A stretch of 64,000 bases of DNA from Nitrosomonas sp. (GCA_016721865.1 JADKHF010000041.1:62001-126000); one strand, 5' to 3'; shown: positions 9,740 to 18,783, numbered from the stretch's first letter. Made by a program: numbers and translations. Notes: a model not told the origin generated them from the letters alone.

Positions 9740-9874
9740 GTTTGTCACAAGTGAAACAGGGGATGGATCGCAGTTTTCGCAGTTTTCCCCATACGCCTTT
9801 GAGTTTTGTTCCTGAATTTGTTGCGTTATGCTAAAGCTACCTCAACCTGCAGCGATTACGACTTTCAATTCGCT

Positions 9875-11000
9875 CTACAGAACTGCAAGCAAGGCTGTTT
9901 CCAAATTCTTAACCGTTCGATCTATATTGTGCAGTTTATCAAGCCCAAACAAGCCCAAACGGAAGGTTTGAAAGTCTTCGGATTCATCACATTGTAAGGG
10001 GACCCCAGCGGCAATTTGAATTCCTTTTGCAGGAATTTTTCCCGCTTTGAATGGCTGCGTCATGAGTGTAACAAACCACCACGCCGGGTGCCTCAAACCC
10101 TTCTGCAGCTACGCTTTTAAAACCTTTACTCGCAAGTAGTGCTCGCACCTTTGCACCCAATATCTGTTGCTCGGTACGAACTTTATCAAAGCCATAAGCT
10201 TCGGTTTCTTTCATGGCTTTATAAAATTGGGTTAGCGAATCGGTCGGCAGGGTTGCATGACAAGCATGTCCCCCATTCTCGTAGGCTTGCATGATATGCA
10301 GCCATTTTTGTAAGTCACAGGCAAAGCTCGTGCTTGTAGTCGACTTTACTTTCTGTTGCGCAATGGCACTCATCATTACTAATGCACTGCACGGAGATGC
10401 ACTCCAACCCTTCTGGGGAGCACTGATCAGCACATCGACGCCGCTGGCTTTCATGTCCACCCAAATAGTGCCGGAGGCGATGCAGTCTAATATAAGTAGA
10501 CCGTCGACTGAATGCACTGCATCGGCAATCGTCCGAATATAATCATCAGGCAACATCATTCCCGACGATGTTTCCACATGAGGTGCAAACACAAGACTTG
10601 GTTTTTCGCGCAGGATAGTCTCAACTACTTCCTCGACAGGCAGAGGAGCAAAGGCAGCCTGAAAACTATCTTCAATCGGGTGAGCTTTTAACACCAGTGT
10701 TTCGGAAGCAATCTGGCCCATTTCCAGAATCTGCGACCAGCGATAACTGAACCAGCCATTGCGGGTGATCAAACATTTTTTATCGGTCGCTAATTGCCGC
10801 GCAACTGCTTCCATCCCAAATGTGCCGCCACCAGGCACTACAGCAACAGCATCGGCGTTGTAGACTTTCTTCAAGGTTGAGGAAATATCCTGCATCACGC
10901 GCTGAAATGTTTGAGACATATGATTGAGTGATCGATCTGTGAATACAACCGAGTACTCAAGCAAACCTTCGGGATCAACATCAGGTAATAAACCAGCCAT
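9875..11000 (-). pseudogene. Class-V aminotransferase (alanine-glyoxylate / serine-type), frameshifted near the 3' end
   Basis: A fold-type-I PLP enzyme of the AGXT/serine-glyoxylate/phosphonate-transaminase group, about 375 residues when rejoined. Visible are the glycine-rich PGGGTFGMEA region, LILDCIASGT before the cofactor Asp, and the PLP-lysine segment SAPQKGWSASPC. The longest frame ends wrongly at 9987; removing one A from the A5 run (T5 at 10036-10040 on the plus strand) restores GIQIAAGVPLQCDESEDF and the family ending GLFGLDKLHN up to the TAG at 9875. Probable reaction: transfer of an amino group between a small amino acid and glyoxylate or pyruvate. It stands alone between IS debris zones. 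Confidence 0.82.
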
Positions 11001-11228
11001 TTTTTTCCATTAATTATTATGAGAAGCATCAATTACAACTTCTAAGTTGTTGTGTATAGCAAATATAAATACGCTTTTCCATTAGAATCGAATGTACTGT
11101 AAGGCGAGTGGCGTGTCAAATACACTGACAAACGATTAGGGATTTACAGAATTTGTATCTGCGATTGACCAAAGTATAATCGGCTCTTTAATCTGAAATC
11201 TGATCCTTGGACTCAGGGAGGCATCTTA

Positions 11229-11390
11229 ACCCGGATATTGCATGAATTGCATACGCCCTCACTTGTCTCTTGATTCCACAAGGGATTTGTTTCAGTCATG
11301 CGTATGAATAACTACACCGCTTCTTCGAGAAATCCCTTGTTAAACCAATATCATGCGTGATCACCATGCGAATTCATGCAATATCCGGGT
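11229..11390. mobile_element. MITE-like repeat, copy 2 (162 bp)
   Basis: The best preserved copy. Including the flanking TTA and TAA (11226-11393) the terminal inverted repeats are perfect over 23 bases. The inner inverted repeat around cacaagggattt and aaatcccttgtt is kept. It lies in a non-coding zone between the aminotransferase and a small secreted-protein gene. Confidence 0.88.
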
Positions 11391-11437
11391 TAAATCAGGG
11401 GGCAACAGAGATTCAGTGAGTTTGCTCGAACTTTTTT

Positions 11438-11472
11438 AACTTGCGATTCCCATGGTCTTGCTATGGAAAGCA
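11438..11472. repeat. Dispersed hairpin, copy B
   Basis: aacttgcgattcccatgg, then tcttg, then ctatggaa. The 5' flank and TCTTG loop match copy A at 3371 and copy C at 12571, while the stem bases differ on both arms and can still pair with one bulge and one wobble. No T-run follows. Confidence 0.5.
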
Positions 11473-11674
11473 CTATAAATTGTGTTTTTGACGTTAGCGC
11501 AGTGTGCCTTTTTTGGTTTTCACATCGTAACACCATCATATTATCTGGGCGGTTGCTCTCCAAAGGTGCAACATTCCGCCGGGCAATCATGACATGGTGG
11601 CGAGTTTGGTCAGACCGTGCGTAGTTAAACCTGAGACAGCCTCAGTGCATAAAGCACGTCCAGGCGATGAGGTA

Positions 11675-11818
11675 CTACTCAGCGGATTCCATCAGGGACA
11701 AAAGCGCTTTGCTTTGCATAAAGTCCGGATGTATGGCTGCAATCTTTACCTGCTCAAAATCATTAAATGAAAGCTTGTCATAACGTGGGCGTCCATGTAA
11801 GGCTGTTGGACTTAAGGT
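11675..11818 (-). pseudogene. Unrecognised gene fragment
   Basis: An open stretch of about 47 codons reads LSPTALHGRPRYDKLSFNDF, then EQVKIAAIHPDFMQSKALLS and LMESAE before a TAG at 11675-11677. Its amino-acid composition looks protein-like rather than random, and it has no clear ribosome-binding site. It lies in an otherwise gene-free interval (11391-12170) with mobile-element debris, so it is probably the 3' end of a lost gene. I cannot assign it. Confidence 0.3.
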
Positions 11819-11960
11819 CAATCTTTTGCGCCAATGGGAAAACGGTTCTTATTTTCTCAATTTTTCATTGCGTAGTTTCGCTATGCACTTCAAAATTGCA
11901 GAAAATATGCACTCGCCCTCCCACTTGGTTCGCTACGATTGCTTAAGTCCGACAGGCTCT

Positions 11961-12010
11961 TGGAAAATTATATTCAACTGAATTTATTTAACTAAATTGC
12001 CGAACACTAA
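11961..12010. mobile_element. Solo terminus of the IS4-type element found at 45007-46122
   Basis: About 47 bases here (attcaactgaatttattt onward, ending ccgaacactaatga) match, in inverted orientation, the end of the IS4-type element at 45007-45055 with only a few differences, including the terminal AGTGTCCGG-type repeat. No transposase is attached. It is a footprint of a second, lost or deleted copy. Confidence 0.65.
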
Positions 12011-12173
12011 TGAGATATCTTACAATTTATTCCGATAAAATCAGAAAGTAAAAAGGTATCAGGGGTTTTTTGAAACAAGTAACAAATGGAAGAAATGTTT
12101 CAAACTGATTAATTATTTGTAGTAGCAGTAGAATTCTTTTTCATTTATCTAATACAAGACAAGGAGACTTACC

Positions 12174-12527
12174 ATGCAAAAAAAACTATTTTTCGCAACT
12201 CTGATTATTCTCAGTTTCTTGTTCTCCGGTGCATCAATGGCCGCAGACTCTGAAAACATACGCGATGCTGAAGCGAAAGCTAAAACAAAATTTGATCATA
12301 TTAAATTAGCTGAATATTACGAGAATGAAGCGAATGTGTTGAAGGAAAAAGCAGAAGAACAAAGAAAGTTGCTGGAAGAGTATAAAAATCATAGCGAGCA
12401 CTATGGCCGGGAAGGTCAAAATTTTGAATCACACCATGAAGCTTTGTTAAGAGAATATACAAAAGCAGCAGAACGGAATAGTGAAATGGCTGTTTCCCAT
12501 CGAAACCTGTCAAAGAAATTTAAATGA
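12174..12527 (+). CDS. Small secreted alpha-helical protein, function unknown
   Basis: A 117-residue protein with a clear Sec signal peptide (MQKKLFFATLIILSFLFSG, cleavage after SMA-A). The mature part is strongly charged and helical, rich in Glu, Lys and Ala, with a heptad-like pattern (YYENEANVLKEKAEEQRKLL), so a short periplasmic coiled coil is likely. AAGGAGA at 12160-12166 is a good ribosome-binding site for ATG 12174. No known domain is recognised. The upstream interval 11391-12170 holds only repeat debris, so it is probably transcribed alone. Confidence 0.65.
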   Translation: MQKKLFFATLIILSFLFSGASMAADSENIRDAEAKAKTKFDHIKLAEYYENEANVLKEKAEEQRKLLEEYKNHSEHYGREGQNFESHHEALLREYTKAAERNSEMAVSHRNLSKKFK

Positions 12528-12570
12528 TTATAGTCGATAAGGATTAACTCTCTGTCTTGTGTGAATTTGT

Positions 12571-12605
12571 AATTCCCCGTGGTCTTGCCAGGGGGTTGAT
12601 TGTTA
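12571..12605 (+). terminator. Stem-loop terminator, copy C of the dispersed hairpin
   Basis: ccccgtgg (12573-12580), loop tcttg, then ccagggg, followed by a T-rich stretch (ttgattgtta). Placed 40 bases after the small secreted-protein gene and before the convergent DUF423 gene. Shares sequence with copies A (3371) and B (11438). Confidence 0.55.
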
Positions 12606-12683
12606 TTCTGAATTCATGCTCATACAAAGGCGTCAAATTTTGTATTGCGCATTAGCCAACATTAGTCATGAGGCAGGCTATTT

Positions 12684-13064
12684 CTATTTTTCTTTCCAGA
12701 TTGCAAAAACAAGCAAAGCCCATGCACTGAGAAAAGAAACACCACCGAATGGCGTAATCATGCCAAGTCCGCGTATGCCGGTAATACTTAATGCGTAAAG
12801 ATTGAAACTGAATAAGATAATACCGGTCATCATCAACCAGGCGGATATCGGAATTAATCGGGATTTGGGAAAATGCAGCAATAACAGGCCAATGACGAGA
12901 ATCCCGAAGGCATGATAAAAATGATATTGAATTCCCGTTTGATACACAACCAGCATATTTTCTGATAGTGTTTGTCTCAGGCCGTGCGCGCCAAAGGCAC
13001 CCAATGCGATGCATAAAAAGGCATTTATAGCGCCCAGAATCAGAAAAGTTTTTGGCATCGACAA
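12684..13064 (-). CDS. DUF423 (YgdD-family) inner-membrane protein
   Basis: A 126-residue protein with four membrane helices and the signature of the DUF423/YgdD family: ALGAFGAHGLR near residue 25, YQTGIQYHFYHAFGIL in the second helix and GLGMITPFGGVSFLSAWALL at the end. The family is widespread and uncharacterised. It is convergent with the small secreted-protein gene and lies downstream of xseA on the same strand with a gap of about 50 bases. Confidence 0.88.
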   Translation of the reverse strand: MSMPKTFLILGAINAFLCIALGAFGAHGLRQTLSENMLVVYQTGIQYHFYHAFGILVIGLLLLHFPKSRLIPISAWLMMTGIILFSFNLYALSITGIRGLGMITPFGGVSFLSAWALLVFAIWKEK

Positions 13065-13116
13065 TCTATGTCCTTATTAATTAGAGTGGAATTAATGTGA
13101 GATTCCTGTGCTCTTA

Positions 13117-14221
13117 TCAAGAATCTTTTGTTTTTCTGACATCAGCTTCACATATTCCGTGCGCGAATTTTACCTGAATTCTATCGCCGGAATGAATTTG
13201 TTTGCTGTCACGGTTGCAAATTAACGCGTTGCTGTTTGATCCGGTCGCCTGGATGGATTAAACGATGTGTCAGAATATCCACTTGCTGCATCGCGTATTC
13301 AATGCGATGTAACGTAACGCGATACATGCGTTGATGCAATGTTTTTAGTCGATGGCTTACTTCCTTGTGATCTTTACTGGCCAATTCAGCAGCTCCGGTC
13401 GGCGTGGGGGCACGAAAGTCGGCGACAAAGTCTGCAATGGTGAAGTCTGTTTCATGGCCGATTCCGCTGATGATCGGTATAGAGCTGGCGGCAATTGCGA
13501 GCGCTACTATCTCTTCGTTAAATGCCCACAAATCCTCAATGCTGCCACCACCCCGGCAAAGTATCAGCACATCACATTCCGCGCGTTGACACGCGATTCT
13601 GATTGCATCAGAGATATTATTGGCTGCAGTTTTTCCCTGCACCAGAGTGGGATAGATGATGACTGGCAATGCGGGCATACGACGTTGCAAAGTCGATAAT
13701 ACGTCACGCAACGCTGCGGTGTCAGGAGATGTGATGATGCCGATTTGTTTGGGGAATGCAGGTAACGGTTTTTTATTCGCGGGGCTGAATAACCCGGCTT
13801 TTTCCAATTTGAATTTAAGTTTCTCAAATGCTTCAAATAGCTCGCCTGAGCCGGCGCGCCGCATGGTTTCAATATTCAACTGAAAATCGCCGCGTGGCTC
13901 ATAAAGTGTAACGAGTGCCAGCACTTCGACCTGCATACCATCTTTAGGCTGCCAGTCAATGTATTGATTTTTGTGGCTGAATAGGACGCAGCGTATTTGT
14001 GCACTGGCGTCTTTCAGGGAAAAATACCAATGGCCTGACTGATAACACTTTAAATTAGAAATTTCACCTTTAACCCACAGTAAAGGTATGTTCTGCTCCA
14101 GAAATTGCTTGGTGTTGCTGTTTAATTCGCTTACCGTTAGCACGGTATGGTAAAGACTGGTGATTGGGAGCAGACTCATTTTGATATTTTGTAATAATCC
14201 ATCTCTTATGTGAAACAGCAT
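13117..14221 (-). pseudogene. xseA: Exodeoxyribonuclease VII large subunit with an internal deletion
   Basis: XseA is the catalytic subunit of exonuclease VII, which degrades single-stranded DNA. The N-terminal OB-fold (LPLLWVKGEISNLKCYQSGH, YFSLKDASAQIRCVLF) and the central catalytic domain (DVLILCRGGGSIEDLW, GIGHETDFTIADFVADFRAP) are complete. The coiled-coil region is cut short: after RIKQQRVNLQ the frame hits TGA at 13208-13210, while the genuine C-terminus (SKQIHSGDRIQVKF to TKDS) follows in the next frame, ending at 13117. The rejoined length of about 365 codons compares with the usual 440-460, so roughly 75 codons of the helical arm are missing. The start could also be the ATG at 14176, nearer the conserved region. 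No xseB is adjacent. Confidence 0.85.
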
Positions 14222-14376
14222 GATTGGAATGTCGTGCTAAAATGTGTACCAGTATTGGGACTTGTAATTAACTATATGTTTGTTAGATCTTTGTTCGAAG
14301 ATTAAAAAATAATCAACTTAGAAAAGATGTTTGAGTTTGTTAACTTAATTCTTATCTTCGTTACATACTCACAAAC

Positions 14377-14399
14377 TTATCCACAGAAATTGTGGATAA
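14377..14399. promoter_or_regulatory. Palindromic pair of DnaA boxes
   Basis: TTATCCACA (14377-14385) and its inverse TGTGGATAA (14391-14399) are separated by five bases. Both match the strict consensus DnaA-box sequence. They lie in the 325-base intergenic space between divergent xseA and the exbB-like gene. The window has no dnaA, dnaN or gyrB and no larger box cluster, so this is more likely a regulatory or titration site than the origin. Confidence 0.5.
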
Positions 14400-14483
14400 A
14401 AAATCAGTTGCTTTCCTTGCTGAAAATACACGATCAAGATACATTTCATGCCAAATTGGTTACTTAGTTATAAAATAAACGAA

Positions 14484-14519
14484 CCAGGTATATGTAATGC
14501 GCCACAGAATAATACCTGG
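14484..14519. promoter_or_regulatory. Inverted repeat upstream of the exbB-like gene
   Basis: ccaggtat (14484-14491) and atacctgg (14512-14519) form an 8-bp inverted repeat 28 bases before the GTG start. It could be a leader hairpin or an operator for the proton-channel gene. No further support. Confidence 0.3.
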
Positions 14520-14546
14520 ATCTACAGTGAGTGAGGAGATTATCAC

Positions 14547-15155
14547 GTGTTATCTTTAATTCAAGCGGCTGGCTGGCCAATCTGGCCAATCATTATTGCC
14601 TCCATAGTTGCCATGGGCATCATCGGGGAACGTATGTGGACATTGCGTTTAAGAATTATTTCACCCAAAGAACTATTGCCGAGGGTGTTAAGTGAGTATA
14701 AACGAAATGGCGTCAATCCGGAGATGCTTGCACGTTTGCAGAAACATTCTCCACTGGGAAGAATTCTTGCTGCCGGACTTAAAAATGTGAAATGCTCGCG
14801 TGAAGTCATGAAAGAGTCGATTGAAGAATCCGGTCGTGTGATCGCACATGATCTGAATCGCTATTTGACTACTTTGGGGACTATTGCTGCATTGAGTCCT
14901 CTGATGGGATTGTTTGGTACTCTGGTCGGTATGATTGAGATCTTCGGATCGAATTCTCCTGCCGGCAGCAACCCGGCGCAGCTTGCTTACGGAATCTCTG
15001 TCGCTTTGTATAATGCAGCGTTTGGCATACTCGTGGCGATTCCCAGCATGATCTTTTATCGCCATTTTCGTGCAAAAGTCGACGATTTTGTTATTGAAAT
15101 GGAGTTGCAGGCTTTAAAATTAGTCGAAATAGTGCATGGAGAGCGTGAAGGTTGA
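14547..15155 (+). CDS. MotA/TolQ/ExbB proton-channel family protein
   Basis: A 202-residue inner-membrane protein with three membrane helices: LIQAAGWPIWPIIIASIVAM at the N-terminus, then the conserved pair LGTIAALSPLMGLFGTLVGM and ISVALYNAAFGILVAIPSM. ExbB/TolQ proteins form the pentameric stator that channels protons and energises TonB- or TolA-linked work. The start is GTG 14547 with GAGGAG ten bases upstream. A partner exbD/tolR gene would be expected next, as these act only as a pair, but 15156-15630 has none. Confidence 0.85.
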   Translation: MLSLIQAAGWPIWPIIIASIVAMGIIGERMWTLRLRIISPKELLPRVLSEYKRNGVNPEMLARLQKHSPLGRILAAGLKNVKCSREVMKESIEESGRVIAHDLNRYLTTLGTIAALSPLMGLFGTLVGMIEIFGSNSPAGSNPAQLAYGISVALYNAAFGILVAIPSMIFYRHFRAKVDDFVIEMELQALKLVEIVHGEREG

Positions 15156-15630
15156 ATGGTTTGCAGATTAGGTTAATGCGATAGTCGCCGGTTGTGCGCA
15201 TAGCCAATCAAGGCAGACTATTTCTGAATCTGGAGTGATTAGTATTCTGCTTTTAAGAATACGAAGATCTTGGCATTTTGCAACTTATTCAACTTTATAG
15301 CCACTGGAAAGGTGGCTATAACCGCGTCAAATTTGAAGGAAGCCAGGTTATTTTTGCAGAGTTAGCAAAGCATGATAATAAAGGAGTAGTGTATACTCCG
15401 GCTGAATCGACTTTGACCGGAAATGTGCGTAAGAACAGGCTGGTAGGAGCGGGAGTAAAACAAACATTAAGGTTTTTCTGACTGCCGCTCAAAAGTTTTC
15501 TTAGAATAAAGCGCCAGACTGCCTGGATGCTTACTTACTGATGAAATTGAATGGCCGCTGAATAGCAGATTGATAATACGACATCTGCCTTTACTGAAAA
15601 AAGTTTGAGCGTTGATTGTTTTACATGTAA
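15156..15630. other. Gene-free interval after exbB with one strong hairpin
   Basis: No convincing gene. A 10-bp hairpin, ttatagccac (15295-15304) with gtggctataa (15312-15321) around a seven-base loop, is the only clear structure. A 67-codon frame covering it starts with TTG, has no ribosome-binding site and resembles nothing I recognise. An exbD gene would be expected here. Confidence 0.5.
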
Positions 15631-16464
15631 ATGAGTGAGAAGATCAAAATCTTGAGAAATGTAAGTTCAATAATAAATCATAACAATTTGATTATTATTA
15701 TTTTATCCTTGTGTTTTGCAGTTTTGCAAGGTTGTGCAACAACAGCAAAGAATAGTGACCAGGATTTAGATCCGATTGACCCGCACGAAAAAATTAATAG
15801 AGCCTCTTATAATTTTACTGATCGCGTTGACCGTTTGGTGTTTGAGCCTGTTGTAAATGTCTACATTGACTATGTGCCCAACGCAGCCCAACGATCTATT
15901 GGGAATTTCTACGATAATCTGTCTTATCCTAATGTTGTGCTAAATTCTTTTTTACAAGGTAAAGTAAAACAAGGCGCTGAAGATACACTGCGTTTTTTTG
16001 TGAACTCAACGGTCGGTTTATTTGGCCTTTTTGATATGGCGGCCCACATGGGATTACAAAAGCATGATGAAGACTTCGGCCAAACATTGGGTGTGTGGGG
16101 AGTAGATACGGGCTCTTATCTGTTTATTCCGTTTTTGGGTCCCAGTAGTGGACGTGACGTAACAAATATTCCAGTAGGTCTTTTTACCAATGTGCTTTTT
16201 TACGCAGGCCTTGCGATAGGTACATCAGTTGCTGCACCTTTAACTATTCTGGGCGCTATCGACAAGCGTGCACGTCTATCCGGTCCAATGCGTATTCGTG
16301 ATGAGGCGGCATTGGATCCTTACTTGTTTGTACGTGAGGCGTCGTTACAGCAACGTGAATTTCTGATCCATGATGGCAAGCTGCCATTAGATCTTTACTA
16401 TGATCCTTTTCAGGATAATCCGTTTGAAAATGACTCGGGAAAAGTAAAGATAAAAACAGAATAG
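15631..16464 (+). CDS. mlaA: MlaA-family (VacJ) outer-membrane lipoprotein
   Basis: A 277-residue lipoprotein: signal stretch LIIIILSLCFAVLQGC with the lipobox Cys near residue 35, then the MlaA hallmarks DPIDPHEKINRASYNFTD, YVPNAAQRSIGNFYDNLSYP and DFGQTLGVWGVDTGSYLFIP. MlaA forms a ring in the inner leaflet of the outer membrane and removes mislocalised phospholipid for retrograde transport. Here it lies about 300 bases upstream of squalene-hopene cyclase on the same strand, away from the Mla ABC genes at 22-26 kb; this placement suggests a role in hopanoid-containing membranes, an inference from context. It ends with TAG, showing that TAG is a normal stop in this organism. Confidence 0.9.
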   Translation: MSEKIKILRNVSSIINHNNLIIIILSLCFAVLQGCATTAKNSDQDLDPIDPHEKINRASYNFTDRVDRLVFEPVVNVYIDYVPNAAQRSIGNFYDNLSYPNVVLNSFLQGKVKQGAEDTLRFFVNSTVGLFGLFDMAAHMGLQKHDEDFGQTLGVWGVDTGSYLFIPFLGPSSGRDVTNIPVGLFTNVLFYAGLAIGTSVAAPLTILGAIDKRARLSGPMRIRDEAALDPYLFVREASLQQREFLIHDGKLPLDLYYDPFQDNPFENDSGKVKIKTE

Positions 16465-16489
16465 AAGTTATTAATAGATAAGATTTAAC

Positions 16490-16626
16490 AGGTTGTTGGA
16501 AAACATTTGCGCGGCAGCCGATACAAGAAAAAACAGGCGAAGAAGTGCAGTTTATGTAGGATAAATGAGCATTTTAAGCCTGTTTTTAATTTAATAGTGT
16601 AGCGGCAACGCAAGTAGTTATTTAAT
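16490..16626. repeat. Intergenic inverted-repeat element upstream of shc
   Basis: From ggttgttggaaaac to gtagttatttaat. It contains aaaaaacaggc (about 16531) and gcctgttttt (about 16579), able to pair across a 40-base loop. From memory this resembles a class of dispersed intergenic repeats with (c)aggttgttgaaaaac ends in other proteobacteria; that similarity is untested. It fills much of the mlaA-shc gap and could affect the shc leader. Confidence 0.35.
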
Positions 16627-16773
16627 GGCCCGTGAATAGTCGGATGACTTAGATTTGGTTATCAAATTGTTACAGGGAAAATCTTATGTAAAAAATCCAT
16701 TCTGGCCAGAAAAAAATCGGTTGTAGGCATTAATTCTATTTGGAAATTTGAAACAGAAAGGGCACTTGGGAAT

Positions 16774-18783
16774 ATGGACAGGCTTCAAAGAATATCGGAT
16801 ATAGCGCTGCAAAAAGGGGATTCTGCTCTTGATAATGTGACACCTTTATTGACTACAGCGTTAAACTTGAATCAAGAAGGAGTCGATGCCGGTGAGCTGG
16901 AAAATAAATTTTTCCAGGCTCGTGCGGCCATGCTGTCTCTACAGAATCCGGATGGGCATTGGTGTTTTCCGCTGGAAGCGGATTGCACAATACCTGCAGA
17001 ATATATCTTGATGATGCATTTCATGGATGAAGTGGATGTTGTATTAGAAACTAAAATAGCGCGTTTCATCCGTGATAAACAGGATCTTAAACATGGTGGC
17101 TGGCCGCAGTATTATGGCGGTGCATTCGATATCAGTTGCACCATTAAAGCGTATTATGCACTGAAACTGGTGGGTGACTCTCCTGATGCAGCGCATATGG
17201 TGCGCGCACGGGAAGCTATTTTAGAATTTGGTGGCGCAGCAAAGGCCAACGTTTTTACTCGCCTGATGCTGGCAATGTATGACCAGATTCCGTGGCGTGG
17301 CGTACCCGTTGTGCCAGCAGAACTTATTTTACTACCGCGTTGGTTTCCTTTTCATATCAGCAAGATTTCTTACTGGTCACGCGCCACTATGGTGCCTTTG
17401 TCCATTCTGTGTACGATGAAAGCGCGTGCTGTTAATCCACGGCAAGTGCACATTCGTGAGCTATTTATCATTCCGCCAGAAGAAGAAACGAATTATTTTC
17501 CAAAGGCTGAAACGCTGCTTAAACGCATTTTTATGTTGACTGAGCGCGTATTGTCGCTAGTGGAACCCAGGCTTCCCCAATCAGTACGTCAATACGCCAT
17601 ACGCCGCGCAGAGAGCTGGACGCTTGAACGCCTGAACGGAGAATGTGGCATCGGTGCTATTTTTCCAGCTATGGTTAATGCTTATGAATCATTGGCATTA
17701 CTGGGTTATGCGTATGATCATCCCAACCGTGTGCAGTGCCGCAACGCATTGCGAGGATTGCTGGTCGATGAAGGAGAGCGTGTTTGGTGCCAGCCCTGTA
17801 CCTCACCAGTCTGGGATACTGTATTAACAAGTTTGGCGTTACAGGAAGATCCGACAACTGATCAGAAACCGGTGCTACAGGCGCTGGATTGGCTGGTGGA
17901 ACAACAGATTCTGGATGAGCCGGGTGATTGGCGCGATAACTGTCCGGATTTGCCGGGTGGCGGTTGGGCTTTTCAATATGCTAATCCGCATTATCCTGAT
18001 CTCGATGATACTGCTGCAGTTGCCTGGGCGCTGAACCAGGGCGATGCACAGCGATATCAGAAACCTTTGGAACGCGCAGCCAACTGGCTGTATGGCATGC
18101 AATCGCGTAATGGGGGTTTTGCAGCTTTTAACATTGATAATACTTATCACTATCTCAATGAGATTCCTTTTGCTGATCACGGTGCATTGATTGATCCGCC
18201 GACCAGCGATGTGACAGCGCGTTGTGTTGGTTTTCTTGGAAAATATGGTAAATCGCATCACCAGCATGCAGTACTGCGCGGTATCAGCTATCTGCTGCGG
18301 GAACAGGAATCAAATGGTGCCTGGTTCGGGCGCTGGGGTACTAATTATATTTATGGCACATGGTCTGTGCTGGAAGCATTCCGTTTGGTCAAGTTTGATA
18401 TGCAACATAAATCGGTGCGCCGTGCCGTGCAGTGGTTAGAATCCGTGCAAAGAGCGGATGGCGGTTGGGGTGAAACCAACGATTCGTATTTGGATACCAA
18501 ACTGGCAGGGCAATTTCCAGAAACCAGTACGGCATTTCAAACCGCCTGGGCAACATTGGGTTTAATGGCGGCCGGTGAAGTCGATAGTGAATCGGTACGT
18601 AGAGGGATTAACTACTTATTACATACTCAGTCGAGCGATCATCTGTGGGAAGAACCCTGGTTTACTGCGCCTGGATTCCCACGCGTTTTCTATCTGCGCT
18701 ATCACGGTTACTCAAAATTCTTCCCGCTCTGGGCGCTGGCGCGTTACCGTGCGCTGACCAGAACAGTCGCCGCGTGTCTATAA
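16774..18783 (+). CDS. shc: Squalene-hopene cyclase
   Basis: A 669-residue class-II triterpene cyclase that folds squalene into the pentacyclic hopene, the first committed step of hopanoid synthesis, on the inner membrane. The catalytic acid motif DxDD is visible as D409-L-D411-D412 (YPDLDDTAAVAWAL). Several QW repeats are present, for example QNPDGHWCFPLE, QSRNGGFAAF, QESNGAWFGRWG and QRADGGWGETNDSY. Length and motif order match full-length SHC. The 3' end overlaps a GTG start for hpnG (18774). Squalene would be supplied by the synthase encoded at 19424-20674 on the other strand. Confidence 0.96.
   Translation: MDRLQRISDIALQKGDSALDNVTPLLTTALNLNQEGVDAGELENKFFQARAAMLSLQNPDGHWCFPLEADCTIPAEYILMMHFMDEVDVVLETKIARFIRDKQDLKHGGWPQYYGGAFDISCTIKAYYALKLVGDSPDAAHMVRAREAILEFGGAAKANVFTRLMLAMYDQIPWRGVPVVPAELILLPRWFPFHISKISYWSRATMVPLSILCTMKARAVNPRQVHIRELFIIPPEEETNYFPKAETLLKRIFMLTERVLSLVEPRLPQSVRQYAIRRAESWTLERLNGECGIGAIFPAMVNAYESLALLGYAYDHPNRVQCRNALRGLLVDEGERVWCQPCTSPVWDTVLTSLALQEDPTTDQKPVLQALDWLVEQQILDEPGDWRDNCPDLPGGGWAFQYANPHYPDLDDTAAVAWALNQGDAQRYQKPLERAANWLYGMQSRNGGFAAFNIDNTYHYLNEIPFADHGALIDPPTSDVTARCVGFLGKYGKSHHQHAVLRGISYLLREQESNGAWFGRWGTNYIYGTWSVLEAFRLVKFDMQHKSVRRAVQWLESVQRADGGWGETNDSYLDTKLAGQFPETSTAFQTAWATLGLMAAGEVDSESVRRGINYLLHTQSSDHLWEEPWFTAPGFPRVFYLRYHGYSKFFPLWALARYRALTRTVAACL

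Noticed and set aside
9935..9965. Tandem repeat cccaaacaagcccaaac
   Set aside because: Only two units and inside the reconstructed coding sequence of the aminotransferase (encoding GLFGL), so not a separate repeat.
14377..14399. Replication origin at the DnaA-box pair
   Set aside because: Only two boxes, with no dnaA, dnaN or gyrB nearby and no AT-rich unwinding repeats.
15278..15481. A 67-codon gene after exbB
   Set aside because: TTG start, no ribosome-binding site, contains a perfect hairpin and resembles nothing known.
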